Of a DNA stretch of 64,000 nt, positions 23,241 through 33,019 are shown piece after piece. The notes beneath the pieces are model-generated. The model was given only the letters and a program-made list of their open reading frames with translations. It ran no database searches and was not told where the DNA came from. Within the stretch, counting starts at the first letter, position 1; every line of letters begins with the position of its first letter. The DNA comes from Emiliania huxleyi CCMP1516 (Eukaryota; Haptophyta; Isochrysidales; Noelaerhabdaceae): NCBI RefSeq assembly GCF_000372725.1, contig NW_005201249.1:223970-287969 (forward strand), given 5' to 3'. The position numbers and the translations under genes are program-made.

Positions 23241-23559
23241 AACTCTAACACTCAGCTCACACGTCATTTGGGGCCTGGAGCCCTGGCATATAAAGGTTGT
23301 TGGAAAACAGAACTTCACCGGAGTTTAAAGTACGTTGGGGGGACAGCTTTTGACGGCCGACTTCAATTCTGGCCGTTTTTGGACGATCGTTTTGGGGACT
23401 GCTGACGCGCTAGCCCCACACTGCCGATAAGATGCATACCCTGTTCACGCGCGCGCGAGACGTGCAGACAGGGTTGCCAGGTGAGAGCGAATGGCGCGGT
23501 TCACGCCTCGCACAACAGAGAGAGAGATGCGCTCTGCTGGGACATAAAAGAAAGCGAGT

Positions 23560-25872
23560 ACTTGGGCGAGTAGGCCGTGCGGTCGACGCTGCCGCGCGCG
23601 ACTTTGCGCGCGAGGCGGCGCAGCTTGAGAACGGCGGTGGGCGAGAAGCCGCCGCCGAAAGTCTCGTGGAGCAGCAGGTTGAAGTTGTTGCGCTTGACAA
23701 AGATCGCGTCGTGGTAGAAACCGCGATGCGCCTTGACGTAGCCGTGGCCGGTCTTGTGGGAGAAGGGTTGGCCGGGCTACCCGCGCGCCTTACAGCCCAT
23801 GTTTAGGCGGCGGGCCTTCTCTTCGGTGTTACCAAAGGCGTAGGAGTGGCCAACGGAGGCGGGCGTGCCGCCACTCGAGGCGTTGCCAACGCCCGTCGAG
23901 GAGGTCTTGAGGAGGGGCGTCCAGAGCTCGACTTCATTCACTTCATCGCATCCCCCCGGCCCTGCATGGGATTCTGCGAGGTCGGTCTTGTAGCCCTCGT
24001 TGTACTGCCGGGTGAGCTCTGGTTTCTCCTTGTCGCCGTGCACGACCGGCGCGTTGGCCGGGGCGCGCATCGCGTCCGCCCAGGCGGCGAGGACGCCGTC
24101 GTGGGGCCGCCGGTGGTGGGCCTTGTTGTAAAGGTAGTCGCCGAAGAAATCGACTGGCATGCCCCGCTCGAGCGCGACCCGAAGGGTGGGAAGCGCCGCG
24201 GAGAGCCAAAGGCCGAGCTTCCGCTGGAGCTCGTCCTGGAGGGTGTCGGAGGAGAGGGCGGTGGCGTACGTACCGTCGACACGGACATCGAAGGCCTTGC
24301 CGGCGAAAGGCGTTGAGGCGGAGACGAGGCGCGTGGCTTCGCGGTTGTTGACGGCGCTGTCTCCGAGGGACGGGTTGTTGTTGACGGCGCTGTCTCCGAG
24401 GGACGGGTTGTTCTTGACGTGCACATCCCGCGCCTTGACGCAGGTGCGCGAACCAGTCCTTGTGATTCTTGATGGCAGCGAGCGCCCGCGGCCGCGGGTA
24501 CGTGGATTTGCAAGTGCCATTGAGAATCGCGTCGGTAGCTGGAAGGGACTCGGGCTCGGGGAGCGGGATGCTCTTGGGGTAGAACTCAGTCAGGTAGCCG
24601 CCGCGGACGGTGTAGTACTTGTTTTTGTCGCGGGCGGTGCGCTTCTCGCACACCTCCTTCCAGTCCGAGAGGGCGGACTCGTAGGTGGCGATAGCTGCGG
24701 CGATGGCGGGGTACGTGGACGCACCTCCCTCGTCGAGGGCGAAGTCGGGGTTGTGGGCGACGAGGGTGCGCCAGTTCTTGAGGAGCGACATGGAGAAGTC
24801 GCTGTCGGCTCGCGAGAAGGCGGTGTCGATGTTGCACCCGCCCATCTCGGTCGGCAGCTGCGCCAGGAGCCACGCGAGGTCGCGGAGCGCCTGGGGCGCG
24901 AGGCGTCGGCGCAAGCAATGCTCTCAAAGGACTTGCGGATGCGGTTGTGCGCAAACTCGAGAGCCTCGCACGCGACATTGGGCGGCGTGATGCCGGCAAT
25001 GTACTTGGTCTTTGCGCAGGCAATCCGTTTGACGAGGTTGAGGCGGAGCTGCGAGGTGTTCGTGACGCAGTCAGTGTCGACGATCGTGTCGATGACGTCG
25101 AGCGGCGCGAGCTTCTTCCTGAGGTGCGCGGTGAGCTCCTTTTTGCAGGCTTCAGGGTCGCCAAAGAAGGTGCCGACGGCCTTGAAGCAGTCCACTCGCC
25201 CCGTGGGTTTGCCCTCCTTGTCGCGGTGCGCGGGCGAGCCCCGGAGCCAGCCCGGCGCGCAAGAGAGGTCGCCCTCGGGCGAGTAGATGAGCGACTTGCT
25301 GACGCCGTCGAAGACGCTCGCTCCCTCCTTCTGCGCCTCGAGGAGGCCCTTTGGTCCGGAGTAGGCGTCGACGGCGTGCGAGGGCTCGTCGTTCTGGCAG
25401 ATGTCGTCCGCAAAACCGATGAGGCGCGTGGTCGGGTTGTCTTGGCGTGGCAGACGGGCGCAACGGCGTGGCAGATGTCGTGGAGGAAGCAGACGCTGAG
25501 GATGGTGGACAGCGCACGTCCCTGGATGACCCCGCAGGCGGACTTGGCGTAGTTGGGGTCGTTGTAGTCGGGGCACTCGAGGCTGAGTGGGTCCCAATCG
25601 GCGGCGGAGAAGTCCAGGTCGCCGCCGTCGGCGGACGGCAGCCGCAAGGCGCCCTCGGCCTTGACAAGGCGGATGAAGCTGGGCGTGCCCATGATGAGGC
25701 GAGCGACGGGTAGGAGGTCAGGGCGTCGCTTGCGGATCCAGTCGAGGAGCTTGACGTGCCCACAGCCGTTGGGGTCAGGCTTGTTGTCGGCCGTGAGCGC
25801 CTGGGCGATCGTGTTGTAGAAGTTCTCCTTGTCGCCCGAGATGGTCGCGGTCTTGCTAAACATCTCTCTCAC
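23560..25872 (-). pseudogene. Reverse transcriptase of a degenerate retroelement
   Basis: Minus-strand pieces in three frames form one RT. A motif A-like block (SGDKENFYNTI), a motif B-like block (GVIQGRALSTILSV) and motif C (LIGFADDICQ) follow in order, then a long C-terminal region (LPTEMGGCNIDTAF, GGGFSPTAVLKLRRLARK). Frameshifts lie near 25430, 24905 and 24450, and an in-frame TAG near 23793 is followed by clearly continuing sequence. A 33-bp tandem duplication (NNPSLGDSAVN) sits at 24350-24415. The first ATG falls inside the palm, so the N-terminus is missing. No endonuclease or RNase H was recognised. The RT does not look like the LINE at 59.4 kb. Confidence 0.7.
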
Positions 25873-25920
25873 TCCTCTCCTTAAATAAAACGCAGGGGCA
25901 TCTTTTAGCGGAGCCCTACA

Positions 25921-25975
25921 GAAACACGCACGCGTTCGGCGGCTCGGCGGAGCGACTACGCGTTCGGCGGCTCTG
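25921..25975 (+). repeat. Direct repeat flanking oxygenase-like gene, left copy
   Basis: It contains ACGCACGCGTTCGGCGGCTC and CGGCGGAGCGACTACG, shared with 27271-27335 on the other side of the gene at 26134-27102. Confidence 0.75.
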
Positions 25976-26133
25976 CGATGGTTTCGGAAGGCTTGGACTC
26001 GCGAGGAAAAAGAAAACGGTGCAAGTCTCCCCTCGAAATTAATTTATTTTATGAAGACCTGCTTCACCCATCCTGCTTCGCCTTGCTCCCCCGCCGAAAG
26101 AAAAGCGAAAAGCCGTAAACGGCGTCTTCCAAA

Positions 26134-27102
26134 ATGCGCGTCTTCTTCGTCTTCTTCGTCTCTGCCCTTCTTCTCGGCTGCGCCACCGGCGAGCCGCCCG
26201 CCAAGAGGTTGGCGGAAGGGGTCACGGGCCTGTCGCGCCCGCCGTCTCCCGCAGCTCGCCGCCAGCTGGTCGAGACGAGCGACGTCGACCACGAGTCTCC
26301 GCCATCGCCACCAGAGTCGTCTGGTGCGCCGTTTTGCGGCACCGGAGATGGCAGTCTCAAGCCGGAGGCTATCATCCTGCAGGACTCCATGGTGGGATCA
26401 ATCGAGTACCTGGGTGATGGAGGGAAAGAGATGACAATACTCAACGGGCGAAAGTCGAAGCCTACTCTCGAGAAAGACGGCTTCGAGCTGCTGCAGCTCG
26501 AGGCGCCGCTTCTTTGGCGAAGCGAGATCATGGATGGTCATGATCCTGTCGAGCTCGAGGATCATGAATACGAGCGCGTGGCTGAGGTAGTAAAAAGACG
26601 TACGAACGCCCAAGAAGTGCATGTGTTTCGACATACATTTCGTCGTTCGGGTCTGACGCATCAGCGCGGCGCTCATTCAGACACCTTTGCGTTTCGGCAG
26701 CAGGGGGCCGCCTTCAGGAATGCAAAGGCCAAGCGCGTAATAGGTTGGAACGTGTGGACCTCGTTGGACCCGGCACACGCCGTGCAGCGCGATCCCCTTG
26801 CTCTTTTGTCGGCGGCATCTCTAGACCCGCAAGCAAAGTTCTTCCCCTTACTGAAGGCGTATCCCAGGCACGAATGGCACTATTTCCCCAACATGACGAA
26901 TCGCGAAGCAATCCTCTTCAAACAGTGGGACAGCGACTCCACAGTGAAACTTGAGATTGGAGACGCCTCATCACACGGGGGCTGGGAGCCGTCGCCAGAT
27001 ATCACATCCAACTACGTGTATCACCAGGCAGTCGACATTGGGAACCAGGATGCGCCTCCTCGGCGCAGCGCAGATTTCCGATGTCTTGCTCTTTACTACT
27101 GA
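26134..27102 (+). CDS. CmcJ/NvfI-family oxygenase-like protein with signal peptide
   Basis: A 322-aa single exon. The ATG at 26134 opens a signal peptide (MRVFFVFFVSALLLGCATG). The core resembles CmcJ/NvfI-type proteins known from bacterial and fungal secondary metabolism: HTFR, AHSDT, GWNVWTSLDPAHAVQRDPLA, YFPNMTNREAILFKQWDSD and a C-terminal RRSADFRCLALYY. Members are usually cytosolic Fe/2-oxoglutarate-type oxygenases or desaturases, so the signal peptide is unusual. The gene is less GC-rich than its neighbours, lacks introns and is flanked by direct repeats of about 55 bp, which would fit acquisition by transfer or transposition. The substrate is unknown. Confidence 0.7.
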   Translation: MRVFFVFFVSALLLGCATGEPPAKRLAEGVTGLSRPPSPAARRQLVETSDVDHESPPSPPESSGAPFCGTGDGSLKPEAIILQDSMVGSIEYLGDGGKEMTILNGRKSKPTLEKDGFELLQLEAPLLWRSEIMDGHDPVELEDHEYERVAEVVKRRTNAQEVHVFRHTFRRSGLTHQRGAHSDTFAFRQQGAAFRNAKAKRVIGWNVWTSLDPAHAVQRDPLALLSAASLDPQAKFFPLLKAYPRHEWHYFPNMTNREAILFKQWDSDSTVKLEIGDASSHGGWEPSPDITSNYVYHQAVDIGNQDAPPRRSADFRCLALYY

Positions 27103-27270
27103 GAAGGGACGCATTCGATCGTCATTCGAGGCTATAGCCAAGTACTAGCCTCTTGAAAAACTACGGCTCTAAGAAGATAATCTTTGACTTTAGCAAACAT
27201 GTTTAGAACTTTCTCCAACTCACCCGGGGACGGACGTGCTGGCTGCTCCCATCCAGAGCACGCCTCTTCC

Positions 27271-27335
27271 GAGAAACGCACGGCGTTCGGCGGCTCGGGC
27301 CTCGGCGGAGCGACTACGCACGCGTTCGGCGGGGC
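27271..27335 (+). repeat. Direct repeat flanking oxygenase-like gene, right copy
   Basis: It matches 25921-25975 (GTTCGGCGGCTCGG, CGGCGGAGCGACTACG). Confidence 0.75.
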
Positions 27336-27349
27336 CTTGTGTGTGAGCC

Positions 27350-27480
27350 TGTTTGTGTCTGTGTGTCGCTCGTGCGCGTCGTCATCATCTGTCCCGCGTC
27401 CACCCATACCGCGCTGGTGTCCAGTCCGAGCCTGGCTGTTCTTCACCTTTCTTGAGCACTTGAGCACTTGATAGGGTCGA
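27350..27480 (-). repeat. Dispersed repeat G, copy 1
   Basis: The inverse complement of 47855-47970: AAAGGTGAAGAACAGCCAGG, CTCGGACTGGACACCA, GCGGTATGGGTGGACGC and GAGCGACACACAGACACAAA occur in both. Confidence 0.85.
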
Positions 27481-27579
27481 TTCCGCATGGTACGGGACCC
27501 CTCGATCGTCTCGCCCACCCTCACTGGTGTGTTCATTGGGGGGGGGGGGGTCATAACAAACACGGTACAGGATCGAGGT

Positions 27580-27795
27580 GCACGCTGCAGAAGCAGTGCC
27601 GTCCCCCCTCTCCCCGACGGCGATGGCGGTGTGACCGATCTTCTGCGGGCCGTCGGGTGCCTTGTACGCACCCCAGGTGCCAGTCTTGTACCCGTCCATC
27701 ACGATGCTGCTCCGCGAGCCGCGGAGCGCAGACGCCGGCGCGGTGAAGGCGGCGGCGAGCGCGAGGCACAGCGCGAGGAGGAGGAAGCGGAACAT
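27580..27795 (-). CDS. Plastid-targeting presequence gene, second copy (3' end unclear)
   Basis: ATG 27795 starts MFRFLLLALCLALAAAFTAP, a signal peptide plus an F-containing transit motif of the kind used by red-lineage secondary plastids. The first about 33 residues are the same as in the gene at 29663. After that it diverges: MDGYKTGTWGAYKAPDGPQK, then a possible GT donor after QKI. Reading on gives unlikely sequence into repeat G, so the downstream exons are unresolved or lost. The mature protein is not recognised. Confidence 0.5.
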
Positions 27796-28259
27796 CTGTG
27801 CGGTGTGCGGTGCGTCAGAAAGGTGAATGGCAACCTCTGGGAGCACCTGCGATCTGCGAGACGCACATCTCTTGAGAACAACCGAGGCGAGTCACAGGGA
27901 GCAATTTCACACCAGCTGTTTCACAGCCTTGTTATTGAGAAAAAAAATACCTCTTCGCCATACCGCGTTGGTGTCCCAGTCGTTGGTCGGACTGTGTTTC
28001 GCCTTCCCATCAATCAATCAGTCGGACTGTGTTTCGGTCGGTCTGTGTTCTTACGGCGCACGTCGCGCCGCATGGTGGCCGCGCTGCGCCGCTCGCCGCT
28101 GGCGCGCGGTTGAACGCGGCGCCGACTCCGCGGCGGCGCCATCTCACGCAGCGGGGCGCGTCGCGTCGTCGGCGCCAAAACATCAACCGTCTACTTCTCC
28201 TTCTCTTCTCGTCTCGTCTCGTCTTGTCGCAGGCGCACACGCGCGCGACGTGCGCTCGT

Positions 28260-28380
28260 GTCGCCGCGTTCGCTCCGCGAAGGGCGATTCGAACCGGGAG
28301 CCAGTCGGCGCGGCGGCGGCACGCGGCGGCAAAACGCACGACGCTCACCTCATGGAGATACTGCTGCTTTGGCACCTCCT
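28260..28380. other. Intergenic near inverted presequence copies, no gene
   Basis: The 27800-29660 stretch between the two presequence genes holds short ORFs, a GATTCGAACC word that does not fold as a tRNA, and dispersed repeat F. Confidence 0.4.
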
Positions 28381-28499
28381 GATATAATGCTGATTTTTTG
28401 CTGAGCGGGGCGGAGGCACGCGGGCGGCGGAGGCGGCGGCGGACGACGTCTACTACCTGGCTGTCCCCTGTGGTAGCTTAGCGATCAGGGAGGATCTAC

Positions 28500-29402
28500 C
28501 TGTTCGGCCTCGAGGAAGCTGCTGGGGGAGAGAGGGGGGGAGAGAGGAGAGGAGGAGAGGGGAGAGGATGAGAAGAGGAGAGGAGAGGAGAGGAGAGAGG
28601 AGGAGAGAGGAGAGAGGAGGAGGGGGAGAGGAGAGAAGAGGGGAGGGGGTGAGAGGGAGGGAGGGAGGGAGGGAGAGAGAGGGCGGAGCGAGCAGAGAGA
28701 GAGGAGAGCCTTTGAGCCTTGGCACCAGCCAGGCAGTTGATTTGGCCCTGGCACCAGCCTTGGCAGTTGAGTTGGCCTTGGCACCAGCCTTGGCGGGCGG
28801 GCACGCGGGACATGCACAGACACCAAGGGGCGCGGCGCCGACCTTGATTGCGGCGCAGGTGGGGGGACGGGAAGTCCGTCGGCGTTGCCGGGGGCCCAAG
28901 GAAGCGCGAGGGAAAAAATCCGCCGCTGAGGGCGCTCGTGCGGCAATAGCCGGGTGGAGGGGGGAGCGTGCCGGACGGGGCGTCGTCGCGCCGTCCGATG
29001 GTCTGCTGCCCCGCGCAGCAACCGTCGGGCGACGACCCGGGGGCCAAAAACCCGGTGACGACGGCGCTCTGGATGGGGCGTGACCTCCTGCCTCCAACCT
29101 CCTTCCTTTTTGAGCAGGTGTGACGCCGCGCGAGCGACGCTCCGAGATCGCCCGAGATAGCGCGGCGCGGCCCCGAGATCGCCCGAGATAGCGCGAGATC
29201 GCCCGAGATCGCGCGGCGCGGCCCGGGGCGAGGTGAGTGGGTTGGGAGCGAGGGGGCGGAAGTGACCAGTGCGGTAGATGGTAAGCTCGAGGCGCGTGAG
29301 CCGGACCTGTGAGCCGGACCACCCCCTCTTGTTCCCTGCGTTGTTGAGCCAGGACTCAACATACTCGCGGGCTTTCATCCCAAACTGTCACTCCCCTTTC
29401 TC
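28500..29402 (+). repeat. Dispersed repeat F, copy 1 (about 0.9 kb)
   Basis: It parallels 43625-44461: a GAGAGG-rich run, a 30-bp tandem motif (TTGGCACCAGCCTTGGCAGT), GGGACATGCACAG, a TTTTTGAGCAG acceptor-like site, CCGAGATCGCCCGAGATAGC runs and ATGGTAAGCTCG..GTGAGCCGGAC. The second copy lies in or next to the C2-like gene. Confidence 0.85.
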
Positions 29403-29662
29403 CCGGCCGAGGTGGGGCGCGCGCGGGGGCGGCGGGTGTGCGGGATGTCTGTGGGCCCGAGAGCGATATGCCATGTCCGCCTTGCGTTTGTTTCATCACA
29501 TCGAAGGCTAAGCTCAAAAAGAAAGCACAGTACAGTTGGATTTCCAAGAGATCGCTCGCACCAGAGAGCACCTCTAACACGCCCCACTGGATAGGGCCTC
29601 CCGACAACGCACCGACGGTGCACGCGCCTCACCACTCTTGGTCATCCCTGCCCGCAGAAACC

Positions 29663-30070
29663 ATGTTCCGCTTCCTCCTCCTCGCGCTGTGCCTCGCGCT
29701 CGCCGCCGCCTTCACCGCGCCGGCGTCTGCGCTCCGCGGCTCGCGGAGCAGCATTGTCATGTCTGGCCCCAACGCTCAGAAGCCTGGCAAGGCCGGCAAC
29801 CCGCTGTGAGGCTGAATAGATGCTCCGACTCCGACAGGAACACCCGACAGCCGCAGCGGCAAAGGCATCAAGCTCACGCGCATCACCTTCCGATCCAGGT
29901 GGGGCTACACCGTGGGCTCGCGTGCGCCCGACGCCGCCGTCTCCTCGGGCACCACCCAGTCGGAGGAGGCCGAGTGGAAGAAGACCTTCCTCGGCGGTCT
30001 GTTTGCCAAGAAGCCGGCGCCACCGCCCAAGACCAAGGGCTCCCGCATGAAGCGCCCCGGCACCATCTAG
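29663..30070 (+). CDS. Small plastid-targeted protein, function unknown
   Basis: Two exons, 29663-29795 and 29838-30070, join in frame across a 42-nt GC-AG intron (GCAACC donor, CGACAG acceptor) to give 121 aa ending in TAG. The N-terminus MFRFLLLALCLALAAAFTAP is a bipartite presequence (signal peptide then F-motif transit peptide). The mature part is small, basic and polar: GKGIKLTRITFRSRWGYTVG, EEAEWKKTFLGGLFAKK and KTKGSRMKRPGTI. I do not recognise the family. Import into the plastid stroma or thylakoid is inferred from the presequence. Without the splice, the frame stops right after NPL. Confidence 0.65.
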
Positions 30071-31560
30071 AGCAGCAACAGGCGCGGTGCAATAGCAGAT
30101 TAGGCACTAGAGATGCCCGCGCGAGCACGCTGCGCGTGCGGCTCTGGCCGGACCGGGCGCCGGCTCCTCTCGGCAACTTGAAGGCGGGCGCCCGCCCCGA
30201 CACACCGACCCGGGCCGCGCATCTGTGCACGTGCTCAGTGCTTGGTGCATTCTTGTATCAAATCGTTTCGTAGATGGTAGCCCAAACACCAAATTTGATA
30301 GATGGTAGCCCAAACACCACAATCGTCCTGAAGAAGCACGGCTCTCGTCGCTCAATGAAAAGCAGAGGTCCGCGCGCCGCCCCCGTCTGAATTTCCCCGC
30401 GCCGTTGCAACCCCGCAACCCCCCGCACCCAGAGCACAACCCCCGCCGCCGACGACGTCCTCACGCGCCATGGGCCAAGCATGGGCCTTCCTCACCTCCG
30501 TCCTCGCCAGCCGCGCCTCCGCCCAAAGGCCTAGGCCCCACACGGAGGCACCGCAGCCGGCCCGACGCCGTCCAGGGGCGCGGGGTCTGGCGCGATCGCA
30601 GTGGCCGCCGCCGCCACCTGCTGCTCCGCCACTTGCTCCTCCGCCACCTGCTGCTGCTCGGCCATTTGGGCCGCGAGCGACGTGGCGGGCGCCTCGCCGA
30701 CTGCCGCGGCGTGTGCGGCCGCGGCCTTCTCCGCCGACTGAAACGCGCCGAGCGAGCGCAGCGCGCCGTCGCGCATCACCTTGGCGACAACCGTGAGAGA
30801 TGGGGAGAGAGGGCGTACTGGAATGATCCCAGCGGCACACGTCTACGAGGGGGGGCTCCGAAAGGTCGGCATGCCTGACCTCCCCCCCGCTTGTCCACCC
30901 GGCGTGAGGGGCGGGAGCGCAGCCATTCCAACGGCTGGAGAGTTTCTGAACGGCCGTGCATGCATCTGCATGCCGGCTTACTAAGAATTTCCCTCGCTCC
31001 TGCTCCTCTCTCGGAAGACGCGCGCCGGCCTGGGGGACTCGCTTGCGATCCCGCTCCAGCCAGAGGCCGCGTGAGGCGCGTGGGACGGTGTACGCTGGGG
31101 CTCGGCCCCAAGTGCACTGGCCTCGCGTCTCGAGGGGAGGACGGCTCGTAACTGAGGTCCTGCGGAGACAGTCGTCCTCCCCTCAACCCGACGAGAGTGG
31201 GCTGGCAGTCCCCGTGGCTGCGCAGTCGCGCTTCCGAGCCGACTCCGCCCCTCTCTCCACCCGGCCATTCCAACGTGGCCAGGCCGCTCGCTTAAGGCTG
31301 ATTGGCTAGACGAGCGGCCTACCTCCAACGGGGTAGTCTGGATCACGGGGGATGACATCCTGCCTCCCGGCACGCCGGGAGGAGGTGGGTGCTCCGCCGC
31401 CGGACCGCCCTCTCCACCACCCTCCTCGCCCAGGGATCTACAACGCTGTCTCTTAAGGTCCGACAGGTTCGGCACCGGGCACCGCCTCGGTATACAAAAT
31501 GCGCCTGCGGGCGGACCCTCACAGATCACAGATCACAAAGAAAGAAAACAGACAACCCAA
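30071..31560. other. Gene-poor stretch
   Basis: It holds two 24-bp direct repeats (GATGGTAGCCCAAACACCA at 30273 and 30301), an Ala/Gln-rich minus-strand ORF (30531-30779) with no support, and a 10-bp inverted repeat (AGGCCGCTCG 31281-31290 with CGAGCGGCCT 31311-31320). The words CATTCCAACG and GGCCGCTCGCTTAA also occur together near 12978-13005. Confidence 0.45.
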
Positions 31561-31620
31561 GGGGGGGATGGGAGGACGGCACGCCGCCACCACACAGGGA
31601 TTTTAAACAGTACACTCTAC
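31530..31620 (-). repeat. Dispersed repeat D, inverse copy
   Basis: The inverse complement of 48314-48395 and 54475-54540: AGAAAGAAAACAGACAACCC, GGATGGGAGGACGGCACGCC and ACACAGGGATTTTAA. Confidence 0.85.
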
Positions 31621-31632
31621 ATCGTCTGCACG

Positions 31633-31714
31633 CACTTGGAGCACTTGGAGTGCAGTCATTAACCGCACATCCAGGGCCGGGGAGCTAAGAAGCGCACCCA
31701 GCGGGCCGCATGTG
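31633..31714 (+). repeat. Dispersed repeat E, copy 2
   Basis: GCACTTGGAGCACTTGGAGT, CACATCCAGGGCCGGGGAGC and GAAGCGCACCCAGCGGGCC. It ends just before the CRAL-TRIO gene, so it may supply its leader or promoter. Confidence 0.85.
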
Positions 31715-31719
31715 GCGGT

Positions 31720-31730
31720 AAAATTCTTCT
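31720..31730 (+). promoter_or_regulatory. AAAATTCTTCT box before CRAL-TRIO gene
   Basis: A variant of the AAAATTCTTTT box, 15 bp before ATG 31745 and followed by TCGCGACC as in the CHAT gene (TTTGCGACC). Confidence 0.3.
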
Positions 31731-31744
31731 TCGCGACCCTGCCG

Positions 31745-32964
31745 ATGCTGGGCGTGCTACTACGCCGCTCCCTAATCCGTGCGCCTGCTCACGTTTCTTT
31801 CCCCGTTCGGCATCGCCGCGGTCATTCGTGGCTAGCAGCAGCCGCCGTGGCTGGTGCGGCTCTGGCGTCGGCCTCCCAGTGCGACTCTGAGCTGGACGAC
31901 TCTGAGGAGGCAACCGCGCTGGCCGCGCTTGTGCAATCGCTGCGGCGGTTAGCCGACTGGGCCTCCCTCGAGCCGGCGTGGCGGCAGTTCCGCCACGCCA
32001 GGGGCGGCGGCGACGCGTGCGCGCTCGCCTACCTCCGCACCGGCGGCAACGATCCTGAGGCGGCGGCAGTGCGCATTGCCGACACGCTCTCGTTCCGACA
32101 GGCGAATGGCCTCGTCGCGGACGACGCCGAGCTCTGGAGAGCTGTGGAGGAGCACCCGGCGAGGGACCGGTGGCCGTTCGCCTACCTGCCCGGCAGCGAG
32201 GTGCCAGACGGGAGCCCTGTCTGCTACGCGAGGCTGTCGCAGCTGCAGGTGGCGGCGACGCTCGCCGCGTTTGACGAGGAGGAGCTGATGCACTTCGTCG
32301 CGCTCTGGTTCGAGGGCGCGCAGCGGCTGCTCGGCGACAGCAGCCGGCGGCGCGGCGATCCCGTCCGCGGCACGTACGATGTGTACGACTGCGCCGACCT
32401 CTCTGCCTGGAGCTTCCTCTCGGAGGTGACACTTCCGAGACACTTCTCGAGACACCTCGTCGACCCTAGGGGCCTGACTCCGAGGTGGCCCCTCTGGTCC
32501 CTCCCGCGGGAGACAGCCGCGCATCAGACCGAGTGTCGAGCCCTCTCCCGGTGCCCCACCCCCAGCCACTCCACCCACGCCACCCGCCCCCTCCCGGAGG
32601 TGCGAGCCCACCGGCCGGCGATCAAGCGCATCTTCGCCATTGGGAGCGAGCACTTCCCCGACCTGCTCTACAAGTGCTACGTCCTCAACGCGCCCACCGT
32701 CGCCGCGCTGGTCTGGCGGTGCGCGGCGCGGGGGAGGGGGAGGCGGCTAGGGCGGCGGTGTGTGCGCACCCTCTCCCGTCGAGAGCGCCCTCTCCCTCCT
32801 CTCCCTCTGGCAGGTGCGTCGCGCCCTTCATGAGCGAGCAGGCGCAGGCCAAGGTCTGCATCTCCCGCGGCGTGCCGCCAGAGCTGGCCGAGGCGCTCGG
32901 CGGCGAGGCGGCGGTGCGACGCATGGTGGCGCTCGTGTCAGAGGAGGGGGAGGGGGTCGCGTGA
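31745..32964 (+). CDS. CRAL-TRIO (Sec14-like) lipid-binding protein
   Basis: Exons 31745-32425, 32600-32718 and 32814-32964. The introns are 174 nt (phase 0) and 95 nt (phase 2), both GT-AG. The N-terminus has a hydrophobic segment (WLAAAAVAGAALASA). A Sec14-like body follows: DACALAYLRTGG, YDVYDCADLSAWSF, KRIFAIGSEHFPDLLYKCYV, LNAPTVAALVW and CVAPFMSEQAQAKVCI. These mark the hydrophobic lipid pocket of phosphatidylinositol/tocopherol transfer proteins. The first intron reads open in frame, so it could be retained, but it interrupts the conserved core and begins with a GACACTTCC/GAGACAC repeat. ATG 31745 was chosen over the in-frame GTG at 31712. The ligand is unknown. Confidence 0.75.
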
Positions 32965-33019
32965 AGGCTGGACGCGTTTACGAGCGGATAAGCCCGATCA
33001 AAAGAAAACGTATCGCTGG

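Noticed and set aside
28278-28300. GATTCGAACC word resembling a tRNA T-loop on the minus strand
   Set aside because: The five bases on either side do not pair as a T-stem, and no acceptor or anticodon arm fits.
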